From Cymbomonas tetramitiformis (Eukaryota; Chlorophyta; Pyramimonadophyceae; Pyramimonadales; Pyramimonadaceae), in contig LGRX02034658.1 in NCBI GenBank assembly GCA_001247695.2, forward strand, positions 1-64,000: a DNA stretch of 64,000 nucleotides, read 5' to 3'. Position 1 is the stretch's first letter. Every line of letters begins with the position of its first letter. The position numbers and the translations under genes were made by a program. Of the stretch, positions 54,749-64,000 are shown one piece after another. Under the pieces are notes generated by a model that was not told the DNA's origin, made no database searches, and worked only from the letters and a program-made list of their open reading frames with translations.

Positions 54749-55324
54749 GGTCCTCGTCATGGCATTATTGAGAAGCGCAAGAAACGCTTGTCAATATCAG
54801 AACAGAAGGTGCAAGCAATAGGGGATTCGAAGGCACTGAGGTCGAAGAACACCGGTCTCAAAGCGAACAGTGCTGACATGGCACACAACCACTTTTGGCA
54901 ACTACCAGCGGAGCAAGTCTTGTCGCTCTGCCGCATCGAGCGGCTGAAGCTGCTCACTCTGGTGACAGGGCTGCCACACTTAAAGGTGATAACTACCGTA
55001 CAGCAGGCGCGCCGTTGTTGTCAGTGGGGGGAGGCGCGCAACGATTTCATCAAACATATGGCCCAGGCTCTGAATATCAATCGGAGAAGCATGTTGACGC
55101 TGATACAGGCGTGCGGGATCCAACGGCCGAGTGCAGGCCTGGGCAAACCAAAAGGAACCCAGATACTCGGGGGCGGGGCAGTCGGGCGTGCGCAGCGCAT
55201 GCTTAGCGCGTTGCATAATATCTTCACGGACGCCTCAGGAACACAGGACACGTTTTTTAGCATTGTCAAGGAGGTGAAGCGCAAGGCGGCATCGCAAAAA
55301 GAAGTCAACCCCCCCACTTTGTTG
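54749..55324 (+). CDS. Giant gene exon
   Basis: GACTTGCAG| then 192 codons ending TTG|GTACGC, phase 0. A basic stretch (EKRKKRLSISEQKVQAIGDS) precedes long helices (PAEQVLSLCRIERLKLLTLV, NDFIKHMAQALNINRRSMLT, AQRMLSALHNIFTDASGTQD), again with the LNI/LGI-x5-L turn pattern. Confidence 0.65.
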
Positions 55325-56535
55325 GTACGCCTGCGCAGCCCTGCCCAAACTCCCCTTCACCTCCGCGCACCCAAGCGTCCCTTCTGGTGCTTGGCATGCC
55401 GTCGTCTCTGGAGCTGGGCGCCTTTTGATGTTACATTGTCATGTCCCCGCGCCGCTCAGTGGCCCTGCACTCGGCCTCAGCCTGAGCTCTGTGGTGTTCC
55501 CGGCAGGGGGCGGCTCAGGTGGTCGGCTGTGCGATGCACCCCACGTGTAGATGTGCCTTGCAGTTGCTTTCCAGTGAGTACGTCAGCGGTGAGAGGCGCA
55601 TGCTTCTCGTCACCTGCTGGGGGCTGGCTGGGGTGCTGGCTGTGAACGGTCACCTGCAGCCGTGGTTACGCAAGCCGGGGGACGTGCACTTTGGCATATG
55701 CCGAAGGCATGCCAAGGAGTGAACAGTGCCGCTCTTTGTGCCCACGGCTCGCAACGACTGGATCCAGGTTAGAGCAGTGAGCGTCACATGCGAGACGGAA
55801 AATCACGCTGCAGCGCGCCGTATGTATGCCTTATGTGTGCCTAGTGTCGGAGTTGGTCGGCGCTGAATTTGGATGCTCGGCACATGAGAGCCCAGAGGGA
55901 GTGGTGGCAGGGCATGTCCCCCATCGGACCCTCGCAGACTGTTTCATGTAAAGAGGGATGCAACGGAATGCGCATGGTTTCAGAAACCAGAACATGTGAC
56001 TCTTGCTGCAGTTGAGACAGAATGACGCATGTAGCTCTGCGAATGACCACATACCGACACGGCGATACAGCTCTGTTCATTTTGCTTTTCCACCTCACTT
56101 GCAGGTTGCCGCTGTACGGTCACAGTGCACGTAAAGGATGCGACCTGCATTCCGCACGCACCACTCAGACGGGTCTTTGCGGTACTGTCCAGTACCAGCG
56201 GCTCTACCAGAATCTCGCGTGGCCTCGACGGCTGACAGCGCAACTAACCCCCATGCTGGTGCTGGGGCATTTCTATCTAATTTGGAGACGCGGAATCTTC
56301 GTGGTTTCAAAACATTGATTCGATCGTGCTGAGCCCTGCGCCCTGTCTGCGACAGTGAGGGTGCAACCCTTTTTAAGAGAGCCGATATCCTGTCACACGC
56401 TCTTACTTTTCTCTGATGACTACTGCTGCGCCACGTGACACCCTGACCATTGCAGCGATCTGCCGGCAGCGAGCTCTCTCGATCTCCTCCTCGTTGTCCA
56501 CAGGTGCCCTGATTCCCCGGTTGGTTCACTTGCAG
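55325..56535. other. Intron; possible small exon unplaced
   Basis: No convincing exon. A short coding-like word before a donor (PLFVPTARNDWIQ, 55,729-55,767, CAG|GTTAGA) is out of phase with its neighbours. Two further acceptor-like CAG sites precede the next exon. Confidence 0.3.
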
Positions 56536-57159
56536 GAGAAGAACGACGAGGGGGGTGTACCTGATGACTCCTCGAGGTTAGCCGACATTGCGCAGGCGAT
56601 GACTGAGGTGAAAATTTATCCGGAGTTGACTCAATCTGTCTCGCCAGACACTAAGACGCCTGGGGTCATCGCAGCTGCGATGCCGCATGCTCAGGACAGC
56701 ACGCATGACAAGATGACGCATGCCCGGGCGGCAAACGAGACGCTGAGGAAGCTCCATTCAACAAACGTCGAGGCGGTGCTTTGCCACAAGCTGCTACATA
56801 TGGTCGGATCGAAACAACTTCACTCGAAGACTGTTTACATGAATTTAGTGCATCACAACAAGTATTTGGCCAGGACACTGCAAGGATCGGTGGATAAGCT
56901 GGCCTCGCTCCCCGAGAACGACGCCGACAGCTCGGCCTCGGACAAACTAGACGACAAGCTGCTGGACCACAAGCTCACCACGGCCGATGTAGTGAGAGGG
57001 CATCACTCGTTTGCATTCCTTGGTCTGTATCTGCAGGCGTGCCGCATGCAGCACCATGCGCAGCAGGCAGCGAGCCACGCGCCGAGCGCAGGCCATACGG
57101 TGCCCATCGAGGACTCCGGCTTCAGCCTACCGCCTCGCATGTGGGAGAATGTCAAACAG
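56536..57159 (+). CDS. Giant gene exon
   Basis: CACTTGCAG| then 208 codons ending CAG|GTTAGC, phase 0. EKNDEGGVPDDSSRLADIAQ..., NETLRKLHSTNVEAVLCHKL, VHHNKYLARTLQGSVDKLAS, an Asp-rich stretch (DADSSASDKLDDKLLDHKLT) and a His-rich tail (RMQHHAQQAASHAPSAGHT). Soluble and helical, with strong splice sites. Confidence 0.7.
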
Positions 57160-57258
57160 GTTAGCGGCGTCTCACACTGAGATCCCCTCGCGGGCTGGTG
57201 CTCACACGTCTTCGTTTGAGCCTCTCCTATCTTACATCTGCTCCTATCTTCCTGAAAG

Positions 57259-57378
57259 GTGACGCCATCTGATGTCCGCGTTGTCTTTACTGTGGCTGAT
57301 GCATGGCGCATGTCGGAGGACACTCGAGCACGGCGCCAGGCAGGCAGTCTGCGCTGCGGGTGTGCCAGCACGCTGCGT
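57259..57378 (+). CDS. Giant gene exon (tentative)
   Basis: CTTCCTGAAAG| then 40 codons (VTPSDVRVVFTVADAWRMSE...) ending CGT|GTGTGT, phase 0. The donor coincides with the first base of the target duplication of the dispersed repeat that fills the next intron. Confidence 0.4.
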
Positions 57379-57393
57379 GTGTGTCAGCATGCT

Positions 57394-57773
57394 TTGCTAC
57401 AAGGAGAGACAGAGGGTGGTGAAGTCCACCTTCTGTGTCTTCCCTTGATTTTTGTGGGGAGCACTTAGGTGCCCGCATTTTTAGACATAGGATGTCCATG
57501 CTGTGTGGTGTGGCTGCATTCATGACATAACCATGGACCAGCGGGTCCCATCCATCGACCGGGAGCCACTGGGGGGCATGCCAGCAGGGTCCAACTATTG
57601 TCGGGCGATGAGCGGTCACATCGTATCATCTTTCCATGCTGCTTTGCATCTGGGTTGGGAATATTAATGAATTTGTGGTATCTTGTCACGGCCCCGCCCT
57701 GCTCTTGAATTGCTTCTCACATCTGCTGGGATGATGTTGGGCTGGCTTTTGTTAGCCGATCTCATGCCGTTCA
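57394..57773 (+). mobile_element. Dispersed repeat, copy B, with target duplication
   Basis: 380 bp similar to 48,312-48,722. Flanked by GTGTGTCAGCATGCT at 57,379-57,393 and 57,774-57,788 (10-15 bp, depending on how the shared GTGTG is assigned). This pattern implies retroposition of a short element. No pol III boxes and no coding frame were recognised. Without the insertion the intron would be only 31 nt. Confidence 0.75.
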
Positions 57774-57804
57774 GTGTGTCAGCATGCTGCGGGTGGGGTC
57801 GCAG

Positions 57805-58461
57805 GTGATCTGCACTTTGGACCTAGGGAAGGTGTTCTGCATAGAAAAATTCGACGACATAAAAATCGCAACGCCGACGGCAATGCTGTTGCTGCAGGCG
57901 GCGTTTGTGTCGAAGCTTGGGGATCACAATTGCCTGCAGGAGGTGTTCCTGCCGCTCGTGCACCTGATAAATATACGGGGCGAGGCGGAGGCGCAAACCA
58001 AATTCTTGCTCGCGCTGGCGGTGGGGGCACCTGCTGGTGAGACCCAGATGATGCAAAAGGCGTTTAGCTCAGGGCACATCCGGGCGGTGACGCGCATCCC
58101 GGCGACGCTCCTGTCGTCTACCGTGGCGCTCTTCCACCACGACACCGCGGGCATCACAACCGCGGCGCAGTACTTCCAGAGTGAGCTCCGGGTCAGTAAC
58201 GAGATCCTGACGGGGATGCTGGCAGCGGTGAAGCACATGCCAGACGCGCTCGGCGTGCTCCCGAGCCTGATGGGCATCCCTCCTAACCTCGCGAGCGCCT
58301 TGGTGGCTGTCACCAACTACTCTAGCCAGCCCCGCAAACTCAGGCAGATCGGCGCACTAGCGGTGCTCATGGATATTCAGCAGCTGCTCGCGATCGACAA
58401 CTTGGTGGACATCCTGCACGGCAAGCCACAGTGCGTGACTCAGCTAGACTGGGAGAAGCAG
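57805..58461 (+). CDS. Giant gene exon
   Basis: GGGTCGCAG| then 219 codons ending CAG|GTGAGA, phase 0. VICTLDLGKVFCIEKFDDIK..., EVFLPLVHLINIRGEAEAQT, VSNEILTGMLAAVKHMPDAL, SLMGIPPNLASALVAVTNYS, IGALAVLMDIQQLLAIDNLV. Repeated helix pairs with 'GI/NI-x3-L' turns. Its last 21 nt and donor are copied six times in the array that follows. Confidence 0.7.
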
Positions 58462-58780
58462 GTGAGAGAAAGACCTTGCTCAATCCCAATCTCAATCTCA
58501 GCTAGACTGGGAGAAGCAGGTGAGGGAAAGACCTTGCTCAATCCCAATCTCAATCTCAGCTAGACTGGGAGAAGCAGTGAGGGAAAGACCTGCTCAATCC
58601 CAATCTCAATCTCAGCTAGATTGGGAGAAGCAGGTGAGGGAAAGACCTTGCTCAATCCCAATCTCAATCTCAGCTAGACTGGGAGAAGCAGGTGAGGGAA
58701 AGACCTTGCTCAATCCCAATCTCAATTTCAGCTAGATTGGGAGAAGCAGGTGAGGGAAAGACCTTGCTCAATCCCAAGAC
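58441..58780 (+). repeat. 58-bp array that duplicates a 5' splice site
   Basis: Six units of CAGCTAGACTGGGAGAAGCA plus GGTGAGGGAAAGACCTTGCT plus CAATCCCAATCTCAATCT. The first unit starts inside the exon (the codons for QLDWEKQ), so each unit repeats AGAAGCAG|GTGAGG. One unit lacks two bases. Confidence 0.9.
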
Positions 58781-58876
58781 CGGCCGGTGCCTCAAATAAT
58801 CTCACCTCGCGCCCCATGCGCCATCAACTAAAGCGCAGTGCTCTCTTTATGTTGCCGAATACCGTCGCTGGCTGAG

Positions 58877-59004
58877 CGCCTCTGCATCTTCCCGCATTGC
58901 CGGGAATCGTGCACGAAGCAGCAAAGGCCATCATGCACCTCCGTGACCGCAGCTACGGGCAGCCACAGACAGCCACGTGGTGTGCTCACCGCGGAGTCAT
59001 CCAG
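58877..59004 (+). CDS. Giant gene exon (tentative)
   Basis: LPGIVHEAAKAIMHLRDRSY... and TWCAHRGVIQ end at CAG|GTTGAG in phase 0. The 5' boundary is unclear: the only AG nearby is not phase 0. Confidence 0.35.
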
Positions 59005-59130
59005 GTTGAGTTAACTGTTACGCCTTTCCGCACAACCCCACCTCCTCCCATGCACCATACACCGGTTGCTGCCCTGGCTTCAAGGGGGCCCAGTACATGG
59101 CATGCCTTAAGATGTTGTGTGGGGGGCTAG

Positions 59131-60117
59131 GTGGAGGAGGAGTCCCACGAGCTACTGCTGGCCGATGCAATCGCGGCCACTGCTGCCGGGCGCCACATGC
59201 AAGACCACCAGCTCGTTGCCATAATCCAGCAGCTTGTCCGTCACGTGCACCCTCCGCTGCGCGCCGACGAGATGCAGGAGCAATCCTCTTCCCACTTCGC
59301 TGTCTTCAACCCGTCTCCGGGCCACCACGACCACAATACCCCCAGCCCTGCTCGTCCGGATGCCCAGCTGGACACAGATGAGGACAAGAGAGGGCAACAG
59401 GCGCAAATGCGGCTTCAGCACGGCATCTCTCTGATGATCCAGCTCGGCAGAGGCGATACGCATGCAGCCAAAGAGCTCATTCTCGAGCTTATTGCGCTCG
59501 ACTCGAGCCGTTGGGACTTCTGGGGGGCCCTGGTGGAAGATGTCTCTGTTTACCCAGATGACCTGGATACCCACACCCGAACGTCTATGCCCTCAGCGGC
59601 GCCCCAGCCGGACATCTCGGACTCCAATAATGCGTGCTTCCAAACCGGATCCTCTGGGGGCCCTCTGCAGTCCACCGAGTTTGCGAGGTACGATTCCGTG
59701 ACCAATCAAGATTGCCTGGGGTCAGCAAGCCAGGACCGCCAACCGTACCAAGAGCCTATAACGCCGATGGAGACGTCCCATTCCCGGGGCGTGTACAAGC
59801 AGCTGCCCCCGAGGGAGGAGCTAAGCCAGCTGGAGGAGATGAGCAGCCGAGTATTGCTGGTGGTGGAGTATGTTCTGCGGAACGCGCATGAGTTTCACGA
59901 GCCGAACGCGGACCGGAAGGCCTCCTATCCGATGTTTAACAATTGCCAGTCGTTCTTTATGGACGTTGCGACATGCTTCGGCCGGGTTGAATACTCCCAG
60001 CTGCAACCAGAGGCGGCCTGGGTGTTCCCTGGGGTGACCATGTTCAGCCGGATGATGCTCCTTTCGGCGGCGATTGTGCTCCCAGACACGTACATGCTTC
60101 TGATTCCAGCCGTGGAG
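59131..60117 (+). CDS. Giant gene largest exon
   Basis: GGGGGCTAG| then 329 codons ending GAG|GTGTGC, phase 0; reading on meets TGA at 60,127. An N-terminal helix (VEEESHELLLADAIAATAAG), a disordered His/Pro/Asp-rich stretch (NPSPGHHDHNTPSPARPDAQ), a helix (LMIQLGRGDTHAAKELILEL), a second Ser/Pro/Gln-rich linker, then a folded-looking end (LEEMSSRVLLVVEYVLRNAH, FNNCQSFFMDVATCFGRV, MLLSAAIVLPDTYMLLIPAV). Confidence 0.7.
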
Positions 60118-60751
60118 GTGTGCCAGTGACCAACGCAGTGCCCCAAACCTAGTTGGCCCGCTGACTCTAACGTCTACCGCAGATCGTGGAGCGTTGAGCG
60201 ACCAATCACCCACCTGACCGATGGCATATCAATGTAGTTCGGTTGTGTCCCGTTCGTCACACCCAGGGGTGATGGCCATACACCAGCGTCAGCTTTCATG
60301 GTGTCCACTACTCCACTTCCAAATGCAAGTGAGCATGGCGAAGAGTTGACCCGCCCTCCCGCAGCATCCGCCTTCAGCGTAGATGTGCTTTCCATGCGTA
60401 CAGGGCATCGGATACCCATCAGCATGCGACCATTGTCAGTCTTGGTGAACGAATGGATGCGCTGCCAATGTCTGTGCTCTGCTGGAATGCCCCAACATCC
60501 TTTCGCTCCGTAGTGTCCCTTTTCTTCCCCAACTCCCTGTTACACACTTTTTCCGCGAACTTCCGAGACGGATGTGGATATCCAGGGGCATATACTTGCG
60601 CTGCACCACAAGCATTTTTTATGGGCTGTGTCATGCCCGATGTCATGTGTGGGATCTCCGATGTCATGCGTGGTGTGTGATTCGCTTGATGGGGTGTGAC
60701 GTGCTCGATGTGGTGTGACGTGCTCGATTGGAGTGTGACAACTGGCCGCAG
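60118..60751. other. Intron; no exon placed
   Basis: Contains short repeats (GATGTCATGTGTGGGATCTC, GTGTGACGTGCTCGAT) near 60,640-60,735. Confidence 0.4.
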
Positions 60752-61309
60752 GGGCGGTTGGATGTAAATGATGACTCCCCAGAGCATGAACCCTCATCGG
60801 AATCTGCAGCGAAGATGTCGTTGCAGGCGGGCAAGTCCCTTGTGGTGGGTACGATTGCGCTGGCGTGTGGCGACTGGAAGGTTCTGACAAAGTACGGGGA
60901 CACGCTGCTCCGCGAGCTATGCCTCACGCGCAATGAGAGCAAGGACGTTTCGATGAGCAGCACCGGACAAGTGAGGCTGACACAGACGCAGAGCTTGACC
61001 AGCACGGTTAAGGCACTGGAGCTGCTTTGGCTTTTGGTCCGTGGTGACTGCAGCAAAGCGGCGGGTGCATTCGCTGGGGGAGTCGAACCTCGGACCTCGT
61101 TGAGAGCCTTGTTGCTGAAGGCGCTGTCCAATGAACAGTACTGTGACAACGTATTGACGCTTCACCGGCTTGCCACCTTGGACCGCAATGACCTCTCGCA
61201 CACCCACCGCTGGAAGGTGATGAGTGGCATCACCAACCTGCATTCCCTGCGCCGGTCGCTCTTCCGGAACCATGACATGCATTCCCGCGACGAGACGAAA
61301 ATCTGTCAG
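60752..61309 (+). CDS. Giant gene exon
   Basis: TGGCCGCAG| then 186 codons ending CAG|GTGCCT, phase 0. GRLDVNDDSPEHEPSSESAA..., SLVVGTIALACGDWKVLTKY, TVKALELLWLLVRGDCSKAA, RTSLRALLLKALSNEQYCDN, ITNLHSLRRSLFRNHDM. Helical, armadillo- or HEAT-like in style but without a recognisable consensus. Confidence 0.7.
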
Positions 61310-61364
61310 GTGCCTAACAACTACCATCCCGCCCACCTCTACTTGCTCTACTTGCTTTCATCTC

Positions 61365-61665
61365 CTTCCTCCTGCACCGCCCACCCTGCTCTACAAACCT
61401 TCACCTCCTTGCCCTTGCACATCCAACCCTGCTCTACATACCTTCACCTCCTTGCCCTTGCACCTCCCACCCTTCTCTACATGCCCTTCACCTTGCCCTT
61501 ACACATCCAACCCTGCTCTACATACCTTTACCTCCTTGCCCTTGCACCTCCCACCCTGCTCTACAAATCTTCACCTCCTTGCCCTTGCACATCCAAGCCT
61601 GCTCTACATACCTTCACCTCCTTGCCCTTGCACATCCCCCCCTGCTTTCCATCCTCCTTCTCTGG
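61365..61665 (+). repeat. 43-bp minisatellite in intron
   Basis: About seven units of ACCTTCACCTCCTTGCCCTT plus GCACATCCAACCCTGCTCTA plus CAT. Pyrimidine-rich, so it may influence choice of the downstream acceptor. Confidence 0.85.
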
Positions 61666-61718
61666 CTCCTAGCAACCCTCTAGCATCCCTCCACCCCACC
61701 CCCATCCCTCTTATCAAG

Positions 61719-61790
61719 GTCCAAGGCGAATGCAATTGGGAGCTGATTCGTGAGCTCCTTTTTAACACTTCCACAGAGCATTTCGTGCAA
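61719..61790 (+). CDS. Giant gene short exon
   Basis: CTTATCAAG| then 24 codons (VQGECNWELIRELLFNTSTE...) ending CAA|GTGTCA, phase 0. Preceded by a long pyrimidine tract. Confidence 0.5.
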
Positions 61791-62235
61791 GTGTCATTCC
61801 AACGGGCATCAGGAGGACGACCTCATGGGGCAAGTTTTCGAGCGTCGATGCTTAAAGCGGTCGCCGCGACAAGTCCCTAGCCAGTGCTGATTGAACTGTT
61901 TGCCACGACAAGTGCCCAGCTGATCTTTAAACCACTCACTGCAACAGCCCCCCATCCCCACTCCCCCGCTTGCCGACACCGTTTGCTGCAGCAAAGCACC
62001 ACTCATTGATGCATGCAGCCCAGTTGCCTACAGCCTGCACACGACACCCAGCCCTTGATACTGATACCGCTTGCAACAACAAATGCCCAGCCCAGCTTGA
62101 TACTGAAAGTCCTCCTAGCCACCCGGCTGTTGCGCATCGCCACACTTAGCTAGGTGGCACTAGCAAAGACAAAAAGGCCGGTGGACCCACGCTGATGTGG
62201 CATGCTGGGATGTGCGGGGTGACCGAGGGCTGCAG
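61791..62235. other. Intron with short repeats
   Basis: The words GCGACAAGTCCCTAGCCAG and CACGACAAGTGCCCAGCTG and similar copies recur at 61,865-62,110. No exon seen. Confidence 0.4.
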
Positions 62236-62562
62236 ACGTTGCAAATGCTGCTGATGCTTGCCGCAGGGGGGCGTGGCGCGATGGGCATCGCGGACCTCGA
62301 GGCGATGGCAGAGCACCTAGGGGTGGCTACAGAAGGAGCCTCCCGTAACTTTGCGGGGTGTGTGCGCTTGGCGGGGCGTGACCCGGACCTGAGTCCAGTC
62401 GATCTGGAGGGGCTCACAGGCATCGGACTCGATTCTGAGTCCATACTGCATTTTACTCGCGCGATGCAGGGCCGCCGGAGCTCCCTCACGGAGCTGGCCA
62501 GCCAGCTCGCCAAGCTGACCGGGGAGGAGGGCGCTGAAAACATTTTCGACCGGGCTATCGAG
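62236..62562 (+). CDS. Giant gene exon
   Basis: GGGCTGCAG| then 109 codons ending GAG|GTGATC, phase 0; reading on meets TAG at 62,596. MLLMLAAGGRGAMGIADLEA..., MAEHLGVATEGASRNFAG, VDLEGLTGIGLDSESILHFT, SSLTELASQLAKLTGEEGAE. The LGV-x3-GA/GI-x3-S turn motif repeats about every 35-40 residues. If the donor is not used, this could be the last exon. Confidence 0.65.
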
Positions 62563-62822
62563 GTGATCACGCAGCTTCCGCCACAATATGCTCCCTAGAA
62601 GTCCCTTGTTGCGGTTGAGATGACGCAAGCATCGATGACGGAGAAGCGGCCACCGAGATGCCCTTCAAAACATAGGGGAGGGCACGCCGTGAGGATGGGC
62701 AAGGAACCCCACTTGGCCGGCTGCCACTTGCTGCTGCCCGTCAACTCACCTACTGTGGCCTTGTGGAGAGGCGTCTGATCAGTGCCTCACTGGGGAACGG
62801 GGGGTCTCGGCGGAGGACGCAG

Positions 62823-63191
62823 GATGTGAAAAAGGCGGTGCAGGACACGTTGGAACCAATGGGGGTGTTAGGAACTGTGTTAGGAACTGTGATTAGATGC
62901 ATCATCAATCTGGTGCTGATGATCCTGCGCAACATCGGTTACATTGCGACCATGGGCACGGAGCAGACTAAGAAGTTCGCACGCCAGTTAACAGCCCGCA
63001 GCCAGTCAGCAGACAGCGAGGCCGATGAGGTCGAAAGATTCCTGGAACGCATGGAGAGGCTTTTTGCTGTGGCGCAAGGCGATGTGAGGGGCACCCTTGG
63101 TACGCTGAAAAATCTACTGCAGGAGCGGGAAAATCTACTGCAGGAGCGGAAAACTCTACTGCAGGAGCGGAGGGACACAATCGAGATTGAG
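62823..63191 (+). CDS. Giant gene exon with membrane segment and coiled coil
   Basis: GGACGCAG| then 123 codons ending GAG|GTGAGG, phase 0. A hydrophobic segment (MGVLGTVLGTVIRCIINLVL M) is followed by an acidic/basic helix (ADSEADEVERFLERMERLFA) and a coding tandem repeat (three copies of N/T-L-L-Q-E-R) that would form a coiled coil. The gene seems to continue past this donor. Confidence 0.6.
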
Positions 63192-64000
63192 GTGAGGGTC
63201 CCTCCTTGCCACGGGGTAGAAGTCCCTTGTGACGCGTTAAGTCCCCGTTTCGGCAGGTTCGAGCCCCCCTTGTCAAGAGGTAGGTTTCCCTCGTGGCAGG
63301 GTAGAACCGCCCTTGCCAAAGGGCAGAGGGCCCCTTGCCATCGGGTAGGTGTAGTCCCTGCTTGCCACGGGAGGTTTTTCCTTGGCCACGGTAGAGGCTC
63401 TCTCGCTGCGGGGTCGCTCCTCCCTTGCTGTGGGTAGATAACCCATTGCACCATGTGAGCCCTGCTTGTCACAGAACAGGGGCCCTTGATGCCTCGGGTA
63501 GGCAAGCCCATGCAGCGGGGTAGCGACCCCTGCCAAATTGTATGTCCTCCCTTATGGCAGAGTAGGGCCCCCTTATGGCAGAGCAGGACCCCCTTATGGT
63601 GGGGTACATTCCTGCTTGAGGCGCGAAAGAGGCACCCTTGCCAAAGGATTAAACTCCCATTATTGCAGGTAGCCTCCCCCCCCCCTCGGGGCAGGAGGGT
63701 GCCCTGCTGCGCATCGGGCCTTGTAGCAGGCTAGAGCACGCCTGCCCTTAGGGTTGGGCTCCCTTTGGCAGGTTAGAGGCCCCTCTGCCGTAGGGGTGAT
63801 TTCCCCTTGCGGAAGGGTTAGGGGCGGTTCCCCCTTACTGCGAATTAGATTCCCCTTGCTGCGCAGTGCCCCCCACCCTTATGGCAGGATAGGGTCTCCT
63901 GTGTGTTGTTGGAGCTTCGAGCCCCGGGCAACGCCACCAAAGGTGCAGCGCAGGTGCAGCGTGTTTGGTGTGATGCTGTCCCGAGAACAAATGGGCCTCT
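63192..64000 (+). repeat. Degenerate short-period repeats, probable intron
   Basis: Recurrent CCCCTTGCCA, CGGGTAGG and TTATGGCAGAGTAGG words with a loose 25-35-bp period fill most of 63,200-63,900. No exon recognised; the rest to the window end is unassigned. Confidence 0.6.

Larger units (their letters stand above)
17215..63191 (+). other. Giant intron-rich gene for an unknown membrane protein (whole span)
   Basis: Thirty or more exons on the plus strand, from an ATG at 17,215 to an exon that ends at a donor at 63,191, code for about 3,300 residues in the parts I can delimit. The gene probably continues past the window. Order of parts: N-terminal signal-anchor; region with several Asn-X-Ser/Thr sites and paired cysteines; hydrophobic segments at 21.7, 32.6, 37.5-37.7 and 38.1 kb with soluble exons between them; then from 46 kb a long helix-rich soluble region, a hydrophobic segment at 62.9 kb and a coiled coil. 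Exons typically lie between CAG| and |GT and are multiples of three. Introns carry a Copia element, three LINE-type insertions or remnants and other repeats. Family unknown. Two or more genes cannot be excluded, because no poly(A) signal or intergenic break was located. Confidence 0.55.

Noticed and set aside
61224..61880. Pro/Leu-rich ORF over the 43-bp repeat
   Set aside because: Produced by an intronic pyrimidine-rich minisatellite; only the short exon 61,719-61,790 within this stretch is supported, in the other frame relation.

Overview
This is nuclear DNA of a eukaryote, not a prokaryote. It is gene-poor and packed with nested transposons, minisatellites and introns with GT..AG ends. No bacterial operon, rRNA, canonical tRNA or CRISPR array was seen. 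The R2-like LINE, Copia and Penelope-type reverse transcriptases, the very long intron-rich gene and the repeat load would suit a unicellular green alga (prasinophyte-like) or another microalga. That is an inference from style; no conserved marker gene fixes the taxon.

Layout. 1-5.5 kb: two blocks of a ~75-bp tandem repeat bracket a 3.9-kb stretch with two possible minus-strand coding exons and one broken plus-strand ORF. 5.5-8.7 kb: a 45/51-bp minisatellite split by a 1,718-bp foldback DNA transposon. 8.8-13.7 kb: a larger inverted-repeat element holding a second, opposite-orientation copy of that transposon, a tRNA-derived SINE and several hairpins. Both transposon copies have 145-bp terminal inverted repeats and 9-bp target duplications. 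14.2-15.6 kb: a small four-exon plus-strand gene of unknown function. 16.05-16.49 kb: a 447-bp palindromic MITE.

17.2 kb to beyond 63.2 kb: one apparent giant plus-strand gene. Thirty or more exons (about 3,300 codons in those I could delimit) code for a signal-anchor, an N-glycosylation-rich lumenal/extracellular region, several membrane segments and a long soluble helical region. Nearly every exon is a multiple of three nucleotides, so the introns are phase 0. I do not recognise the family. Its introns have been heavily invaded. A Copia LTR retrotransposon (22,152-32,397, 441-bp LTRs, 5-bp target duplication CTCGG) has itself been hit by a 5'-truncated LINE inside gag. A longer LINE copy lies antisense at 38.6-45.9 kb and carries RING-finger and Tudor-like domains. 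There is also a second LINE remnant (34.5-36.0 kb), a Copia integrase scrap (36.75-36.96 kb), a Penelope-type RT relic (46.96-47.6 kb), a dispersed ~380-bp repeat in two copies (48.3 and 57.4 kb), and many minisatellites. One minisatellite duplicates the 5' splice site of an exon six times.

Exon boundaries were read by eye from open frames and GT/AG sites. Some choices were guided by the frame, and transcript evidence would be decisive. Single-base frameshifts in the transposons may be real decay or assembly error.
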